Assembly (NCBI GenBank): GCA_964433875.1
Contig: CAYSSO010000017.1
Location: 1-40,057 of the forward strand
Length of the DNA: 40,057 bases
From: Athalassotoga sp964433875
GTDB taxonomy: Bacteria; Thermotogota; Thermotogae; Mesoaciditogales; Mesoaciditogaceae
Direction of reading: 5' to 3'
The notes below the pieces were generated by a model, which was not told where the DNA came from, searched no databases, and was given only the letters and a program-made list of their open reading frames with translations. Position numbers and translations under genes: made by a program. Shown one piece after another: positions 32,331-40,057 of the stretch (position 1 is its first letter; every line of letters starts with the position of its first letter).

Positions 32331-34010
32331 CTAGTCTTTCGAAATCTTTTCAATTATTCTCATGGCTATCTTTTCTCCAACGACTTTTTTAATCTCTTCA
32401 AAGGAAGCGCGCTTTATTCCGTTTATGTTTTTGAAGGTCTTTAAAAGCAACTTTTTTCTTTTCTCGCCAATCCCAGAAATAGAGTCAAGGCCGGATTTTA
32501 TCATCTCTTTATCCCTTAGTGAATAATGATAAGAGGTGGCAAATCTGTGCGCTTCATCCCTTACACTTATGAGAATTCTAAGGGCGCCATCATCTCTTCT
32601 GAGGTGAAGATCGGGCTTTTCATCGGGAAAGACGATCCTTTCATCTTCCTTTGCAAGACCTATGATCTTTCCTTTTAATTTTAATTCTTCAAGAATTCCC
32701 CTGACTGCGTCCACCTGTCCCTTTCCCCCGTCTATGAGTAAAAGATCGGGCAGTGGATGCTTTGAATATCTTCTCTTTACAACCTGCCTCATCGATTCAA
32801 AATCATCTATCTTCGTAAGATTTGAAAGTCTATATTTCCTGTAGAGGTTTTTGTTCGGCTTTCCATCTTCAAATGTAACGACCGACGCAACGGTCAAATT
32901 CCCGTGTGTGTGGGAAATATCTATACCTTCTATGAACTTTGGAGGCGCGGGAAGATCCAGAAGTTCCTTTAGCCTGTTCAAAGATTTTTTAATCGTTTCG
33001 GAACTTTTTATTCTGTTTTGAAGGTTTTTGCACGCTATCGATACAAGGCGCTTTTCATTCTCATCGGCGGGTAAATCTATTCGGACGGATAAAATCTTTG
33101 ACATCTCATTCATCTTTTTAAATCTCTTTTTGACGACTATTTTATCTGGTAATTCTTCATTTCTTCCTATGTAATACCATTTTATGAAGTCTTCATATCC
33201 GCCGTTGATCTCGAAATCAAGTTTTGCAAGCATCATCCCGTTTCTTATATTTAGCATCACGACAATGCTGCTTTCTATCGTTAAAACGTCTAAATTCATA
33301 TTTCCATCTAATTCCACACTCTGGACTTCCAAAAACTCCTCAAGCCTATCGTATAATTTTCTTAACCTAAGCGCCGACTCGAACATTTCCATCTTCGAAT
33401 AGTTATTTATCTTTTCCTTTATCCATTCTTTTAATTTTTTGGCATCGCCGGAAAGAAAAGACTTTGCAAGTTCAATCCGCCTCGCGTACTCTTCTTTTGT
33501 TATTAAATTTGCACATGGCGCCGAGCACCTTTTCATTCCATACTCTATGCACGGCCTTTTCACCTTTGAAAGATCGTAATTGCAATTTCTTATCTGGAGA
33601 ATCGGATCGATTATCTCAATTAAAGTCCTCAGGAAACTCACGCTCGTGAACGGGCCATAGGCGCCCGGCACTTTCTGGTGCGTGATTTCAATGTAAGGAA
33701 ATTCGTCATCCGTAAAAACGGCGTAAGGATAAACGCGTGTGTCTTTAAGCAAAACGTTGTATTTGGGCTTATTCGCGTATATTAAATTCGCCTCTAAAAG
33801 CAGCGCCTCTTTCTCGTTAGAAACTATGGTGTACTCAAATCCATCCGCTTCTTCGACGATTTTTTTTGCTTTTTCTGAAGCGTTGGATAGAAAATAAGAT
33901 GAAACCCTCCGCTTTAGATTCTTAGCCTTGCCAACGTATATTATCTTTCCATTTGATTTAAATATGTAAACTCCGGGATTGTCGGGAATTTCCTTTATTT
34001 TCTCGATCAT
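32331..34010 (-). CDS. uvrC: Excinuclease ABC subunit C
   Basis: 559 aa nuclease of nucleotide excision repair, making the 3' and 5' incisions with UvrA/B. The N-terminal GIY-YIG domain has NPGVYIF...IIYVGKAKNLKRR (11-35). A four-Cys motif C143, C154, C162, C166 is the site reported for an Fe-S cluster in UvrC. A UVR (UvrB-binding) motif follows near residue 200. The RNase H-like nuclease has EGIDISHTHG and DLLLIDGGKGQ, and a HhH pair ends the protein. Start ATG overlaps the permease stop by 4 bases. Length is slightly short of the common 600 aa but all domains are present. Confidence 0.95.
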   Translation of the reverse strand: MIEKIKEIPDNPGVYIFKSNGKIIYVGKAKNLKRRVSSYFLSNASEKAKKIVEEADGFEYTIVSNEKEALLLEANLIYANKPKYNVLLKDTRVYPYAVFTDDEFPYIEITHQKVPGAYGPFTSVSFLRTLIEIIDPILQIRNCNYDLSKVKRPCIEYGMKRCSAPCANLITKEEYARRIELAKSFLSGDAKKLKEWIKEKINNYSKMEMFESALRLRKLYDRLEEFLEVQSVELDGNMNLDVLTIESSIVVMLNIRNGMMLAKLDFEINGGYEDFIKWYYIGRNEELPDKIVVKKRFKKMNEMSKILSVRIDLPADENEKRLVSIACKNLQNRIKSSETIKKSLNRLKELLDLPAPPKFIEGIDISHTHGNLTVASVVTFEDGKPNKNLYRKYRLSNLTKIDDFESMRQVVKRRYSKHPLPDLLLIDGGKGQVDAVRGILEELKLKGKIIGLAKEDERIVFPDEKPDLHLRRDDGALRILISVRDEAHRFATSYHYSLRDKEMIKSGLDSISGIGEKRKKLLLKTFKNINGIKRASFEEIKKVVGEKIAMRIIEKISKD

Positions 34011-36937
34011 TCTCTATATCTTAAAGCCTCAACGGGCGGTATCCTCGTTGCATTCCTTGTGGGTATGAATGTTGTAAGAATCGATATGAGGTAAAAGACA
34101 ATTCCAAGGATCGCAAACTGCCACAATGGAATGTAAATCGTTCCGAGATTTAAAGTCGAATAAATAAGATAAGAAGTTACAACACCTGTTATAAATCCTA
34201 TCAAGATGCCTATAATGACAACAAAATTTATCTCGAGAAAGAAACTCGTAAAGATAAGATTTTTGCTGAAGCCGATGGCCTTAAGTATTCCGACCGTCTT
34301 CTTCCTCTCATGAAGCGATTTGACTATGAGTATCGCAAGTCCAATTATTCCAACTGAAAGGCCAAAGTAAAGAAAGACATTGACTATGTTGACAAAACCA
34401 TTGAGTATATTCGTGAATATCTCAACAGTTTGTTTTGAAAAGAGCGCGAAGATAAACCTCGTCTTTAGAAAGGCCGTTAATTTTTTGAAATTTTCGTACT
34501 GTGCTTCTTCAGTTGTACCGGCAAGTTTGGTAAGCAAAAATTCTGTCGGCGAAATATTATCAAAAACAGAGGCCGACTTCATCGTTGTGTAAAATCCGGC
34601 GGGAATTGCGTTGTAGTTGTTATCGCTTTGAAGTATTCCGACAACGGTGAACTCCTTTGGATTCTTAAGTACTGTAGCCGAAGATGTTGTATTCTGTGAT
34701 TGAGAAGACTGGGAAAAATTGAAATTCGATGATCCTTCGTTGGATATAAAAATCTTCTGGCCTAATTTTATACCATTAATACCGAAGACGGCAACGCTTC
34801 TAGGATGGGAATCAAGGTAATCGTAAAGGCTCTTGAGATCCCTTATGCCGTTTACAGCACTGCTTACCAGAAGATCAAGTCCGTCTACGAGGCGTTTATT
34901 CAAGATCACCATCTGATAATCGGAAGAGACCTTACCGTTTAACATATACTTTGCAGAGATCATCGACATAGTAGCGTAATAGGTTATATAATCGAGATTT
35001 GAAAGTTGTGATGGAGAAACATTTAATTTTCCGATTATCGGTATGCCAACGGTATCGTAACCACCAAAGATCGTTGACTTTGCAGAGTTTATCTGAAGAG
35101 TTTCAGAATAAGGAATGACTGTCATAAGAGAAATAACGAATATGACTATCGAATACATTGCTATGGTTAAACCTGTTCTTCTTTTGTGATGGGCTGTCTC
35201 TGCAACTGCGAGTTTGACCGCCGCGCGGTACTTTTTCAAGGAAAAGATACCGAGAAATTTATCAAAGATTTCAAAATTGTAAGACAGAAGAAATAAAGCG
35301 GCAAGAAGAATTGAAAAACTTCTTAGGCCAAGCAACCACAAAGATTTGCCGCTTTGTTCAGAGATAAAGGGTATCAAATTAGAGGCAAAGGCGAAAACTA
35401 TAACGACAAATGAAAAAAAGTTTCCAACGATTCTTCTAAGATTGTCTGTAAAGAAGAATGGAAAGATAAGGGCAGCGGCCATTATCGCGCCGTAGGTTAG
35501 AATTGCATTCGAGGAAAGTACAGCCCAAATAGAAAGAAGGACGGAGATAAAAAAGAACACAAAGGTTAGGATCAAACTTCTGTGTCTGTTTTCCTTTTGG
35601 GTATCCTCGATTTCTCTTATGGCCTTTACTATGTTAAGGCGCCCTATTCTGAAGGCCATATAAATTAACACAATGATTGGAACTATCAAACCAACAAGAA
35701 AACCGTAGATTAAAGAAAGAGGGTCGAAATGAAGGGAGAAGTTAAATGTTCCGGTATTAATAAGCGGCGTGAATTCGCGACTCACATTTGTTGCAAGGCT
35801 CGAAAATTCGTTTATCATGAACCACGCTATTCCAAGGCCGACGAAAATACCCAGGAATGAAGAGATCAAAGAATAAAAAAACCCTTCAAAGTAGAGTATA
35901 AATCCGACTTTGAACCTCGAAAATCCTATGGCTCTCAAAGTCCCAAGATCACTTTTTCTTTCATCTGAAAGCATTGTGTAAACATTTATAAGCAATAGAA
36001 CTCCAGCCGCTATTGAAAAACCGCTTAAAATAAGGAAAAGCCATCCTATCTGACCTTGATTGAGATTTTTTATCTGCTCCTCTTTGACGTTGTAAATTTT
36101 GACCGGAACATCTAAAGTCTTTATCAACGAATCAACGTCTGATGTGTATCTGGCACCACTTATGTAATCGCCTTTATTTGCAACGAGGACTTCATTGTAA
36201 TTATCGATTGAAAATATTTCTTTCATTTGATTTATCGTCATAAAGATGGGAGAAGTAATTCCCTGAATATCTTGATAACCCAGGACACCCTCTTCGGGAA
36301 CTATGCCCGCTATTTTGAATTTTTGCGGGGCTCCAAAAACGATTTGAAATGGATTTATTATCGCCTCAAAGGAATCTCCAACCTTCAAATTCAAAGAATT
36401 GGCAAATCTTTCAGAAACAACGACTGAATTTCCAGAAAGAGAAAGATCGGGAAAGAGTTTGCCGGTATCAAAATTTCTCAGTTGATCCAAATTCACGCCT
36501 ATGAAATTGACCTGCGCTATTTTGGAAGGATCGAGAGACCTTATCTGGCCGACGGGAGCGGCCACAGTGCTTTTGGTCATTATCGGAAGAACTGATTCTA
36601 CGTATTGTGAATTGGAGAGGGCTTCCACTAATTTTGATACCTCTGCATCGGAAAAATAAGAACTTTTGTTCGGCACTAACACTTCATCGATAGTACCAAG
36701 ATTTTTTCTTATGCCAGAATACATAAAGTACTGGAATGAATCATTTATGACAAAAGATCCAACGACAAATGCCGTGCCGGTTAAAGATCCGGCTATTATA
36801 AGCATCATCGTCACCTTACGTCGTAAAGCATTTCTCATTCCCATTTTTGCAAGGATTTTCCACTTCAGGGCCAAAAGCAAGGTGATGACAATTATTACAA
36901 TCGCACCAATAGACAGAACAAAAAAGGGAAAAGTCAC
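34007..36937 (-). CDS. Large FtsX/MacB-like ABC transporter permease, two-repeat form
   Basis: About 976 aa. Each half has an N-terminal helix, a large extracytoplasmic MacB-type domain and a three-helix FtsX domain, so it is the fused, duplicated form that pairs with a separate LolD/MacB-like ATPase. A conserved FtsX piece is LGTLRAIGFSRFKVG in the first repeat, matched by VGILKAIGFSKNLIF in the second. No ATPase gene is adjacent. GTG 36937 is preferred because GGAGG lies 6 bases upstream; ATG 36943 would have no spacing. Probable role is lipoprotein/lipid export or mechanotransmission at the envelope (family knowledge). First gene of the operon with uvrC, tdk, cupin and glnA. Confidence 0.8.
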   Translation of the reverse strand: MTFPFFVLSIGAIVIIVITLLLALKWKILAKMGMRNALRRKVTMMLIIAGSLTGTAFVVGSFVINDSFQYFMYSGIRKNLGTIDEVLVPNKSSYFSDAEVSKLVEALSNSQYVESVLPIMTKSTVAAPVGQIRSLDPSKIAQVNFIGVNLDQLRNFDTGKLFPDLSLSGNSVVVSERFANSLNLKVGDSFEAIINPFQIVFGAPQKFKIAGIVPEEGVLGYQDIQGITSPIFMTINQMKEIFSIDNYNEVLVANKGDYISGARYTSDVDSLIKTLDVPVKIYNVKEEQIKNLNQGQIGWLFLILSGFSIAAGVLLLINVYTMLSDERKSDLGTLRAIGFSRFKVGFILYFEGFFYSLISSFLGIFVGLGIAWFMINEFSSLATNVSREFTPLINTGTFNFSLHFDPLSLIYGFLVGLIVPIIVLIYMAFRIGRLNIVKAIREIEDTQKENRHRSLILTFVFFFISVLLSIWAVLSSNAILTYGAIMAAALIFPFFFTDNLRRIVGNFFSFVVIVFAFASNLIPFISEQSGKSLWLLGLRSFSILLAALFLLSYNFEIFDKFLGIFSLKKYRAAVKLAVAETAHHKRRTGLTIAMYSIVIFVISLMTVIPYSETLQINSAKSTIFGGYDTVGIPIIGKLNVSPSQLSNLDYITYYATMSMISAKYMLNGKVSSDYQMVILNKRLVDGLDLLVSSAVNGIRDLKSLYDYLDSHPRSVAVFGINGIKLGQKIFISNEGSSNFNFSQSSQSQNTTSSATVLKNPKEFTVVGILQSDNNYNAIPAGFYTTMKSASVFDNISPTEFLLTKLAGTTEEAQYENFKKLTAFLKTRFIFALFSKQTVEIFTNILNGFVNIVNVFLYFGLSVGIIGLAILIVKSLHERKKTVGILKAIGFSKNLIFTSFFLEINFVVIIGILIGFITGVVTSYLIYSTLNLGTIYIPLWQFAILGIVFYLISILTTFIPTRNATRIPPVEALRYRE

Positions 36938-36966
36938 CGACATCCTCCATTTCGATCTCTGCGAAA

Positions 36967-36975
36967 ATTATATCA
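36967..36975 (-). promoter_or_regulatory. Extended -10 promoter of the permease-uvrC-tdk-cupin-glnA operon
   Basis: On the minus strand TGATATAAT (TGn plus TATAAT, 36975-36967). Predicted start near 36960 gives a leader of about 23 bases. The -35 region is poor. Confidence 0.6.
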
Positions 36976-37027
36976 CTTTCTGAGGTTAGTCAGTAAAAAT
37001 TCACCTTATTTTAATATCAATTAACAC

Positions 37028-37056
37028 TTGAAATGTTCATTTTCATGTGTTAGAAT
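37028..37056 (+). promoter_or_regulatory. Promoter of tRNA-Gln
   Basis: TTGAAA (37028-37033), 17-base spacer, TAGAAT (37051-37056) with a TGn extension. The predicted start is about 6 bases before the tRNA. Confidence 0.8.
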
Positions 37057-37068
37057 ATAGATCGTCAT

Positions 37069-37142
37069 TGCGCGGTTGTGTAATGGTAGCACACGGGACT
37101 TTGGATCCCGGCGTGGAGGTTCGAATCCTCCCCGCGCAACCA
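37069..37142 (+). tRNA. tRNA-Gln (anticodon TTG)
   Basis: 74-base cloverleaf. Acceptor stem TGCGCGG/CCGCGCA, D-arm with AATGGTAG, anticodon stem CGGGA/TCCCG with loop CTTTGGA (anticodon TTG, 37101-37103), and T-arm GGAGG-TTCGAAT-CCTCC. The CCA end is encoded. The U1-A72 first pair is a known glutamine identity element. It reads towards btuD, whose stop is 2 bases away. Confidence 0.96.
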
Positions 37143-37144
37143 TC

Positions 37145-37942
37145 TTATCGATTTGCAAGAATTGTATCGAGGGTTATGAAAACATTCACCACGTTTAATG
37201 GTCCTCTGACGATCTCGCACGTGGCATTGTAGACTTCTTTTATCATTTCACGTGTTATTACATCTTCTGGCTCCCCAATGCTGTATATTTTTCCATCCTT
37301 CATAACGATAATCCTGTCTGCAAAAGCGGAAGCCTGATTTATATCGTGAAAGGTTGCTATAACAGTTGATCCTTCGTTCGCCCTTTCTTTCATTTTCAAA
37401 AGCAGGTGCTGGGCATTTCCTATGTCAAGATGAACGGTTGATTCATCGAGCAAAAAGATCTCCGGATTTTGCGCGAAGACCTTTGCCGCGTAAACGATTT
37501 GTCTTTCTCCGCCGCTTAAAGAATAAAACATTCTTTCTTTAAGGTGCGTAATGTTAAGGGATTTGAATGCAAAATCAACGTATCTTTTATCCCGATCGCT
37601 TAAATCTCCAAAAAGGTTTGTGTACGGAGTTCTCCCCATCTCCACTATATCTATTGCCTTTGCATCGTATATCGGAGAAAACTCTTGGGCAACGACGCCA
37701 ACCTTTTTCGCGAGTTCTATTCTTGGAATAGATTTTATCTCTTTTCCATAAAGTCTTATGCTTCCTTCGTATTCTACAAGACCCGATATCGCCTTTATAA
37801 GCGTCGTTTTTCCCGATCCATTTGGCCCTATTATGCCTATTATTTCTCCGTTTTCCACAGAAAAATTCAAAGAATCGAGGGCTTTTTTCGAAGATTTAGG
37901 ATACACGTAAGAAAGGTTTTTGATCTTCAAAATTTCAGACAT
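37145..37942 (-). CDS. btuD: Corrinoid ABC transporter ATPase (BtuD/FecE family)
   Basis: About 265 aa ATPase. Walker A GPNGSGKTT, Q-loop VAQEF, signature YSLSGGERQIV, Walker B IFLLDESTVHLD (usual DEPT-x-x-LD, here DEST) and His-loop ATFHDINQA are visible. The length and the D-I-G-N region fit FecE/BtuD ATPases. ATG 37942 is chosen for AGGAGG about 9 bases upstream; the longer in-frame start at 37984 lies within the permease gene. It overlaps btuC by 8 bases. The riboswitch upstream of the operon points to cobalamin/corrinoid as substrate and not iron-siderophore. Confidence 0.88.
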   Translation of the reverse strand: MSEILKIKNLSYVYPKSSKKALDSLNFSVENGEIIGIIGPNGSGKTTLIKAISGLVEYEGSIRLYGKEIKSIPRIELAKKVGVVAQEFSPIYDAKAIDIVEMGRTPYTNLFGDLSDRDKRYVDFAFKSLNITHLKERMFYSLSGGERQIVYAAKVFAQNPEIFLLDESTVHLDIGNAQHLLLKMKERANEGSTVIATFHDINQASAFADRIIVMKDGKIYSIGEPEDVITREMIKEVYNATCEIVRGPLNVVNVFITLDTILANR

Positions 37943-38939
37943 TTTGTACCCGCCTCCTAAGGATATATATAAAAATAGGAGCACCTATAAGTGCGGTTAT
38001 AGTTCCTATAGGCATCTCGGCAGGAGTAAAGGCGCTTCTTGCAACCGTATCACACGCAACAAGAAAGATTCCCCCAAATATTGCCGAGGCCGGAGTTGAG
38101 ATTCTATGATCGGATCCAAATAGCCTTCTTGAAATATGAGGTATGATAAGCCCTACAAATCCTATAATTCCAGAGGTCGAAACCGCTATAGCCGTTATCA
38201 AAGTTCCGATAACGAATATCAACAATTTCATCATCTCGACGTTAACGCCTAAATACATCGCTTCCTCTTCTCCGGCAACCATCGCGTTAAGATATTTACT
38301 TATAGCCATGAAAAAAACGACCGCTGCAGTTGAAGAAATTCCCACAAGCAAAACATCGTTCCATCCTGCGCCTGAAAGGCTTCCGAGCAGCCAGAAAGAT
38401 GTTATCTGAACATCTCTCCACCCGTAAACTATCAAAAAAGTTACCCCGGCGCCGAACATTAAATTGACTATGACGCCACTTAATATTAGTTCTGTTGGTG
38501 GTAATTTTCCATGTCTTCTTGAAACAAAATAAGTTATTGCCGTGGCAAGAAGTCCAAAAACGAATGCAAAGATCCACATATAAAAAACAAAATAAGGATA
38601 ATAAAGTTGCGCTATGACATTTGCAAGAATCGCACCAAAGGCGGCACCGGAAGAAACGCCGAGTATGTAAGGATCTGCAAGAGGATTCTTTAGCATTGCT
38701 TGAAAAGCATTGCCCGTAATTGAGAGAGCGGCTCCTACGCCCAATCCCAATAAAACCCTTGGTAATCTTAATTGAAGTATGATTATCTTATCAGTGTACG
38801 GAACTTTCATTCCAAACAAAGATTTGAAAACATCGATAAGAGGCACGTAAACAGGACCTATGGCTATATTTGCAAGAACAAAGATCAAAATCAAAGGCAG
38901 GGTCAGGAAAAAGACCCTGCTTTTTGAAAATCTTACCAT
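37935..38939 (-). CDS. btuC: Corrinoid ABC transporter permease (BtuC/FecCD family)
   Basis: 334 aa inner-membrane permease with about ten helices. FecCD signs are LRLPRVLLGLGVGAALSITGNAFQAMLKNPLADPYILGVSSGAAFGA (residues about 57-100; contacts with BtuD and BtuF) and SGIIGFVGLIIPHISRRLFGSDHR near residue 255. The start ATG 38939 overlaps the btuF stop by 7 bases. It forms the channel dimer with BtuD; substrate by riboswitch context. Confidence 0.9.
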   Translation of the reverse strand: MVRFSKSRVFFLTLPLILIFVLANIAIGPVYVPLIDVFKSLFGMKVPYTDKIIILQLRLPRVLLGLGVGAALSITGNAFQAMLKNPLADPYILGVSSGAAFGAILANVIAQLYYPYFVFYMWIFAFVFGLLATAITYFVSRRHGKLPPTELILSGVIVNLMFGAGVTFLIVYGWRDVQITSFWLLGSLSGAGWNDVLLVGISSTAAVVFFMAISKYLNAMVAGEEEAMYLGVNVEMMKLLIFVIGTLITAIAVSTSGIIGFVGLIIPHISRRLFGSDHRISTPASAIFGGIFLVACDTVARSAFTPAEMPIGTITALIGAPIFIYILRRRVQNV

Positions 38940-39820
38940 TTCTGGAAAATATCGTATAGTTGCTGGAGAAGATCTATAAGTTGTGTATTTGGTTGAGAGG
39001 CTATATTTCCGTTTATTGCGTAAACGTGGCCTTCTTTCACGGCCTTAAGATTTGCGAAGGGAGGGTAGGTTTCAAATTGTTTTATCGCGGCCTCCTCGCC
39101 TCCAGGCGCGTAATACGGCACAAGGATTATATCGGGATTTTTAGAGACTACAAATTCGGGACTTACAGGTAACCACCCATTTGGTCCGGCATAGTTACCG
39201 GTTATATTAACTCCCCCTGCAAGTGATATTAATTCATTAAGGTATGAACCCATTCCGGCAGTCCATATTTCTTTGCTTGGTGAACCATAAAAGACCGTGG
39301 GCCTTTGATCGAGAGGTATTTTATAGGCGCTATTTTCTATTTTTGATTCTATACCTTTTAACTTGTTGACAAGTGCCGTTCCCTTTTGAGGATCTCCCAT
39401 TATTGTGGCAACATCCATCACATCACGGTAAACACCGTTAAGACTGTTTGCGTTAAGCACAAATGCAGTTATTCCTACCTGTTTAAGCCTTTGATACTGC
39501 GGAAGTTGAAAGCCTCCAAACAAAAATACTATATCTGGCTTTAGAGACAAAATCTTTTCAAGATCTAAAGGATAGAGAAGTCCTATATTCTCAGCCTTTG
39601 TGTAAGAATCATATTGAGTTACACCGACGATTCTATTCGCGTATCCTAATTGCAAAAGAAAGTCAGTGACAGAAGGGGCGGCGTCTATAACACGCATCGG
39701 AGTACTTGTTATCGTCACAACGTTGCCCGCGTCATCAACCAATGTAATTGGATAATAAGCGGCAAAGGCGAATGCGACTGCAAAAATCACGAGAAGAACA
39801 GTCAGCGCTATTTTCTTCAA
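38933..39820 (-). CDS. btuF: Corrinoid-binding ABC transporter protein (BtuF/FepB family)
   Basis: 295 aa extracytoplasmic binding protein (class III, one-helix hinge). Signal peptide 1-20 (cleavage near AFA-AY), no lipobox. The family pattern is VTITSTPMRVIDAAPSVTDFLLQLG, then KPDIVFLFGGFQ and LISLAGGVNITG. TTG 39820 is the start, with AAGGAGGG 7 bases upstream; no nearby ATG fits. The ribosome site lies immediately after the riboswitch terminator hairpin, so transcription of the operon depends on the terminator not forming. Confidence 0.88.
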   Translation of the reverse strand: MKKIALTVLLVIFAVAFAFAAYYPITLVDDAGNVVTITSTPMRVIDAAPSVTDFLLQLGYANRIVGVTQYDSYTKAENIGLLYPLDLEKILSLKPDIVFLFGGFQLPQYQRLKQVGITAFVLNANSLNGVYRDVMDVATIMGDPQKGTALVNKLKGIESKIENSAYKIPLDQRPTVFYGSPSKEIWTAGMGSYLNELISLAGGVNITGNYAGPNGWLPVSPEFVVSKNPDIILVPYYAPGGEEAAIKQFETYPPFANLKAVKEGHVYAINGNIASQPNTQLIDLLQQLYDIFQKW

Positions 39821-39832
39821 TTTAATCCCTCC

Positions 39833-39862
39833 TTAAAAAAATTAAAGCCGACAAAGTCGGCT
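39833..39862 (-). terminator. Riboswitch-controlled terminator ahead of btuF
   Basis: On the minus strand AGCCGAC-TTT-GTCGGCT (39862-39846) followed by TTAATTTTTTTA. A 7-bp GC stem with a good T-tract, between the cobalamin aptamer and the btuF ribosome site. Confidence 0.85.
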
Positions 39863-39922
39863 GGTTTCCCCATTTTTTACCATGCTCAACACTTCGCGCG
39901 AGTGTTTGCGAACTTTTCGAAA

Positions 39923-40057
39923 CAGGTAGGTCTCCTGACTTCCGGGTCATTCTCCATCTGCGCCTTCCCGGTTTCCCAGTGGCATCTGCAGATTTCGTCG
40001 CCGGTTACAGTGGCGGGACCATGTCGGATTCTCACCGAACTTCCCTGTTAAAACCTG
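39923..40057 (-). promoter_or_regulatory. Cobalamin riboswitch (aptamer) of the btuFCD operon
   Basis: Reads from the window end on the minus strand. Conserved parts in order are the CAGGT 5' strand of P1, GGTGAGAATCCGACA, CCCGCCACTGT (the B12-box GCCACTG also recurs), GGGAAGG, and GGAAGTCAGGAGACCTACCTG closing P1. The region between the aptamer and the terminator has an AACACT/AGTGTT hairpin near 39887-39907. The 5' end may extend past the window. Corrinoid binding should promote termination. Confidence 0.92.

Noticed and set aside
37047..37232. Plus-strand ORF across the tRNA
   Set aside because: It is a chance frame over tRNA-Gln and the end of btuD.
1..40057. CRISPR arrays
   Set aside because: No regularly spaced direct repeats and no cas-like genes were found in reading the window.

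Overview
The window looks like a piece of a thermophilic, anaerobic, heterotrophic bacterium, most likely from the phylum Thermotogota. This is inferred from gene content, not from a marker gene. The supporting signs are an archaeal-type Mbx membrane complex coupled to an NfnAB-type transhydrogenase, dye-linked (archaeal-like) proline dehydrogenase subunits, Arg codons dominated by AGA/AGG, very tight gene packing with 1-29 nt overlaps, and frequent TTG/GTG starts. It is a draft scaffold: positions 3585-3661 are a run of N inside one gene, and the first gene is cut by the window edge.

Layout. (1) 1-8403, plus strand: the distal half of an Mbx-type energy-converting complex in the order H-like antiporter, M (NuoH), J (NuoB), K (NuoC), L (NuoD), N (NuoI). 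The NuoI subunit is fused to a GltD/NfnB-like flavoprotein and is followed directly by nfnA and nfnB. (2) 8406-13777, minus: a five-gene Opp/Dpp ABC transporter with its own promoter and an intercistronic hairpin after oppA. (3) 13952-18320, plus: degV, a pair of tandem 2[4Fe-4S] ferredoxins, a very GC-rich putative structured RNA, an ArsR-type repressor with a CxC metal site and a likely operator, and a dCache chemoreceptor. (4) 18609-25078, plus: a compact run of malY/patB-like lyase, a stand-alone tyrosine-recombinase catalytic domain, a ribbon-helix-helix/coiled-coil protein, two secreted or envelope proteins of unknown function, and nnr (NAD(P)HX repair). (5) 25178-29967, plus: a [2Fe-2S] protein, a multidomain FAD/Fe-S oxidoreductase, a DAO-fold dehydrogenase and P5C dehydrogenase, read as a proline (or related imino/amino acid) oxidation operon. 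(6) 29990-36937, minus: an FtsX/MacB-like permease, uvrC, tdk, a small cupin and glnA. (7) 37069-37142: tRNA-Gln(UUG). (8) 37145-40057, minus: btuFCD corrinoid importer under a cobalamin riboswitch with an intrinsic terminator.

How they fit together. Proline oxidation feeds glutamate to the convergent glutamine synthetase, and it donates electrons to carriers that the Mbx/Nfn machinery could rebalance among NADH, NADPH and ferredoxin while pumping ions. Peptide or sugar uptake (Opp), chemotaxis with an amino-acid-type ligand pocket, and proline catabolism suggest a peptide- or amino-acid-using lifestyle. The most unusual item is the NuoI-GltD fusion beside a complete nfnAB. It offers a direct physical route between NAD(P)H and an ion-pumping Mbx complex whose large subunit keeps only one cysteine of each [NiFe]-site pair.
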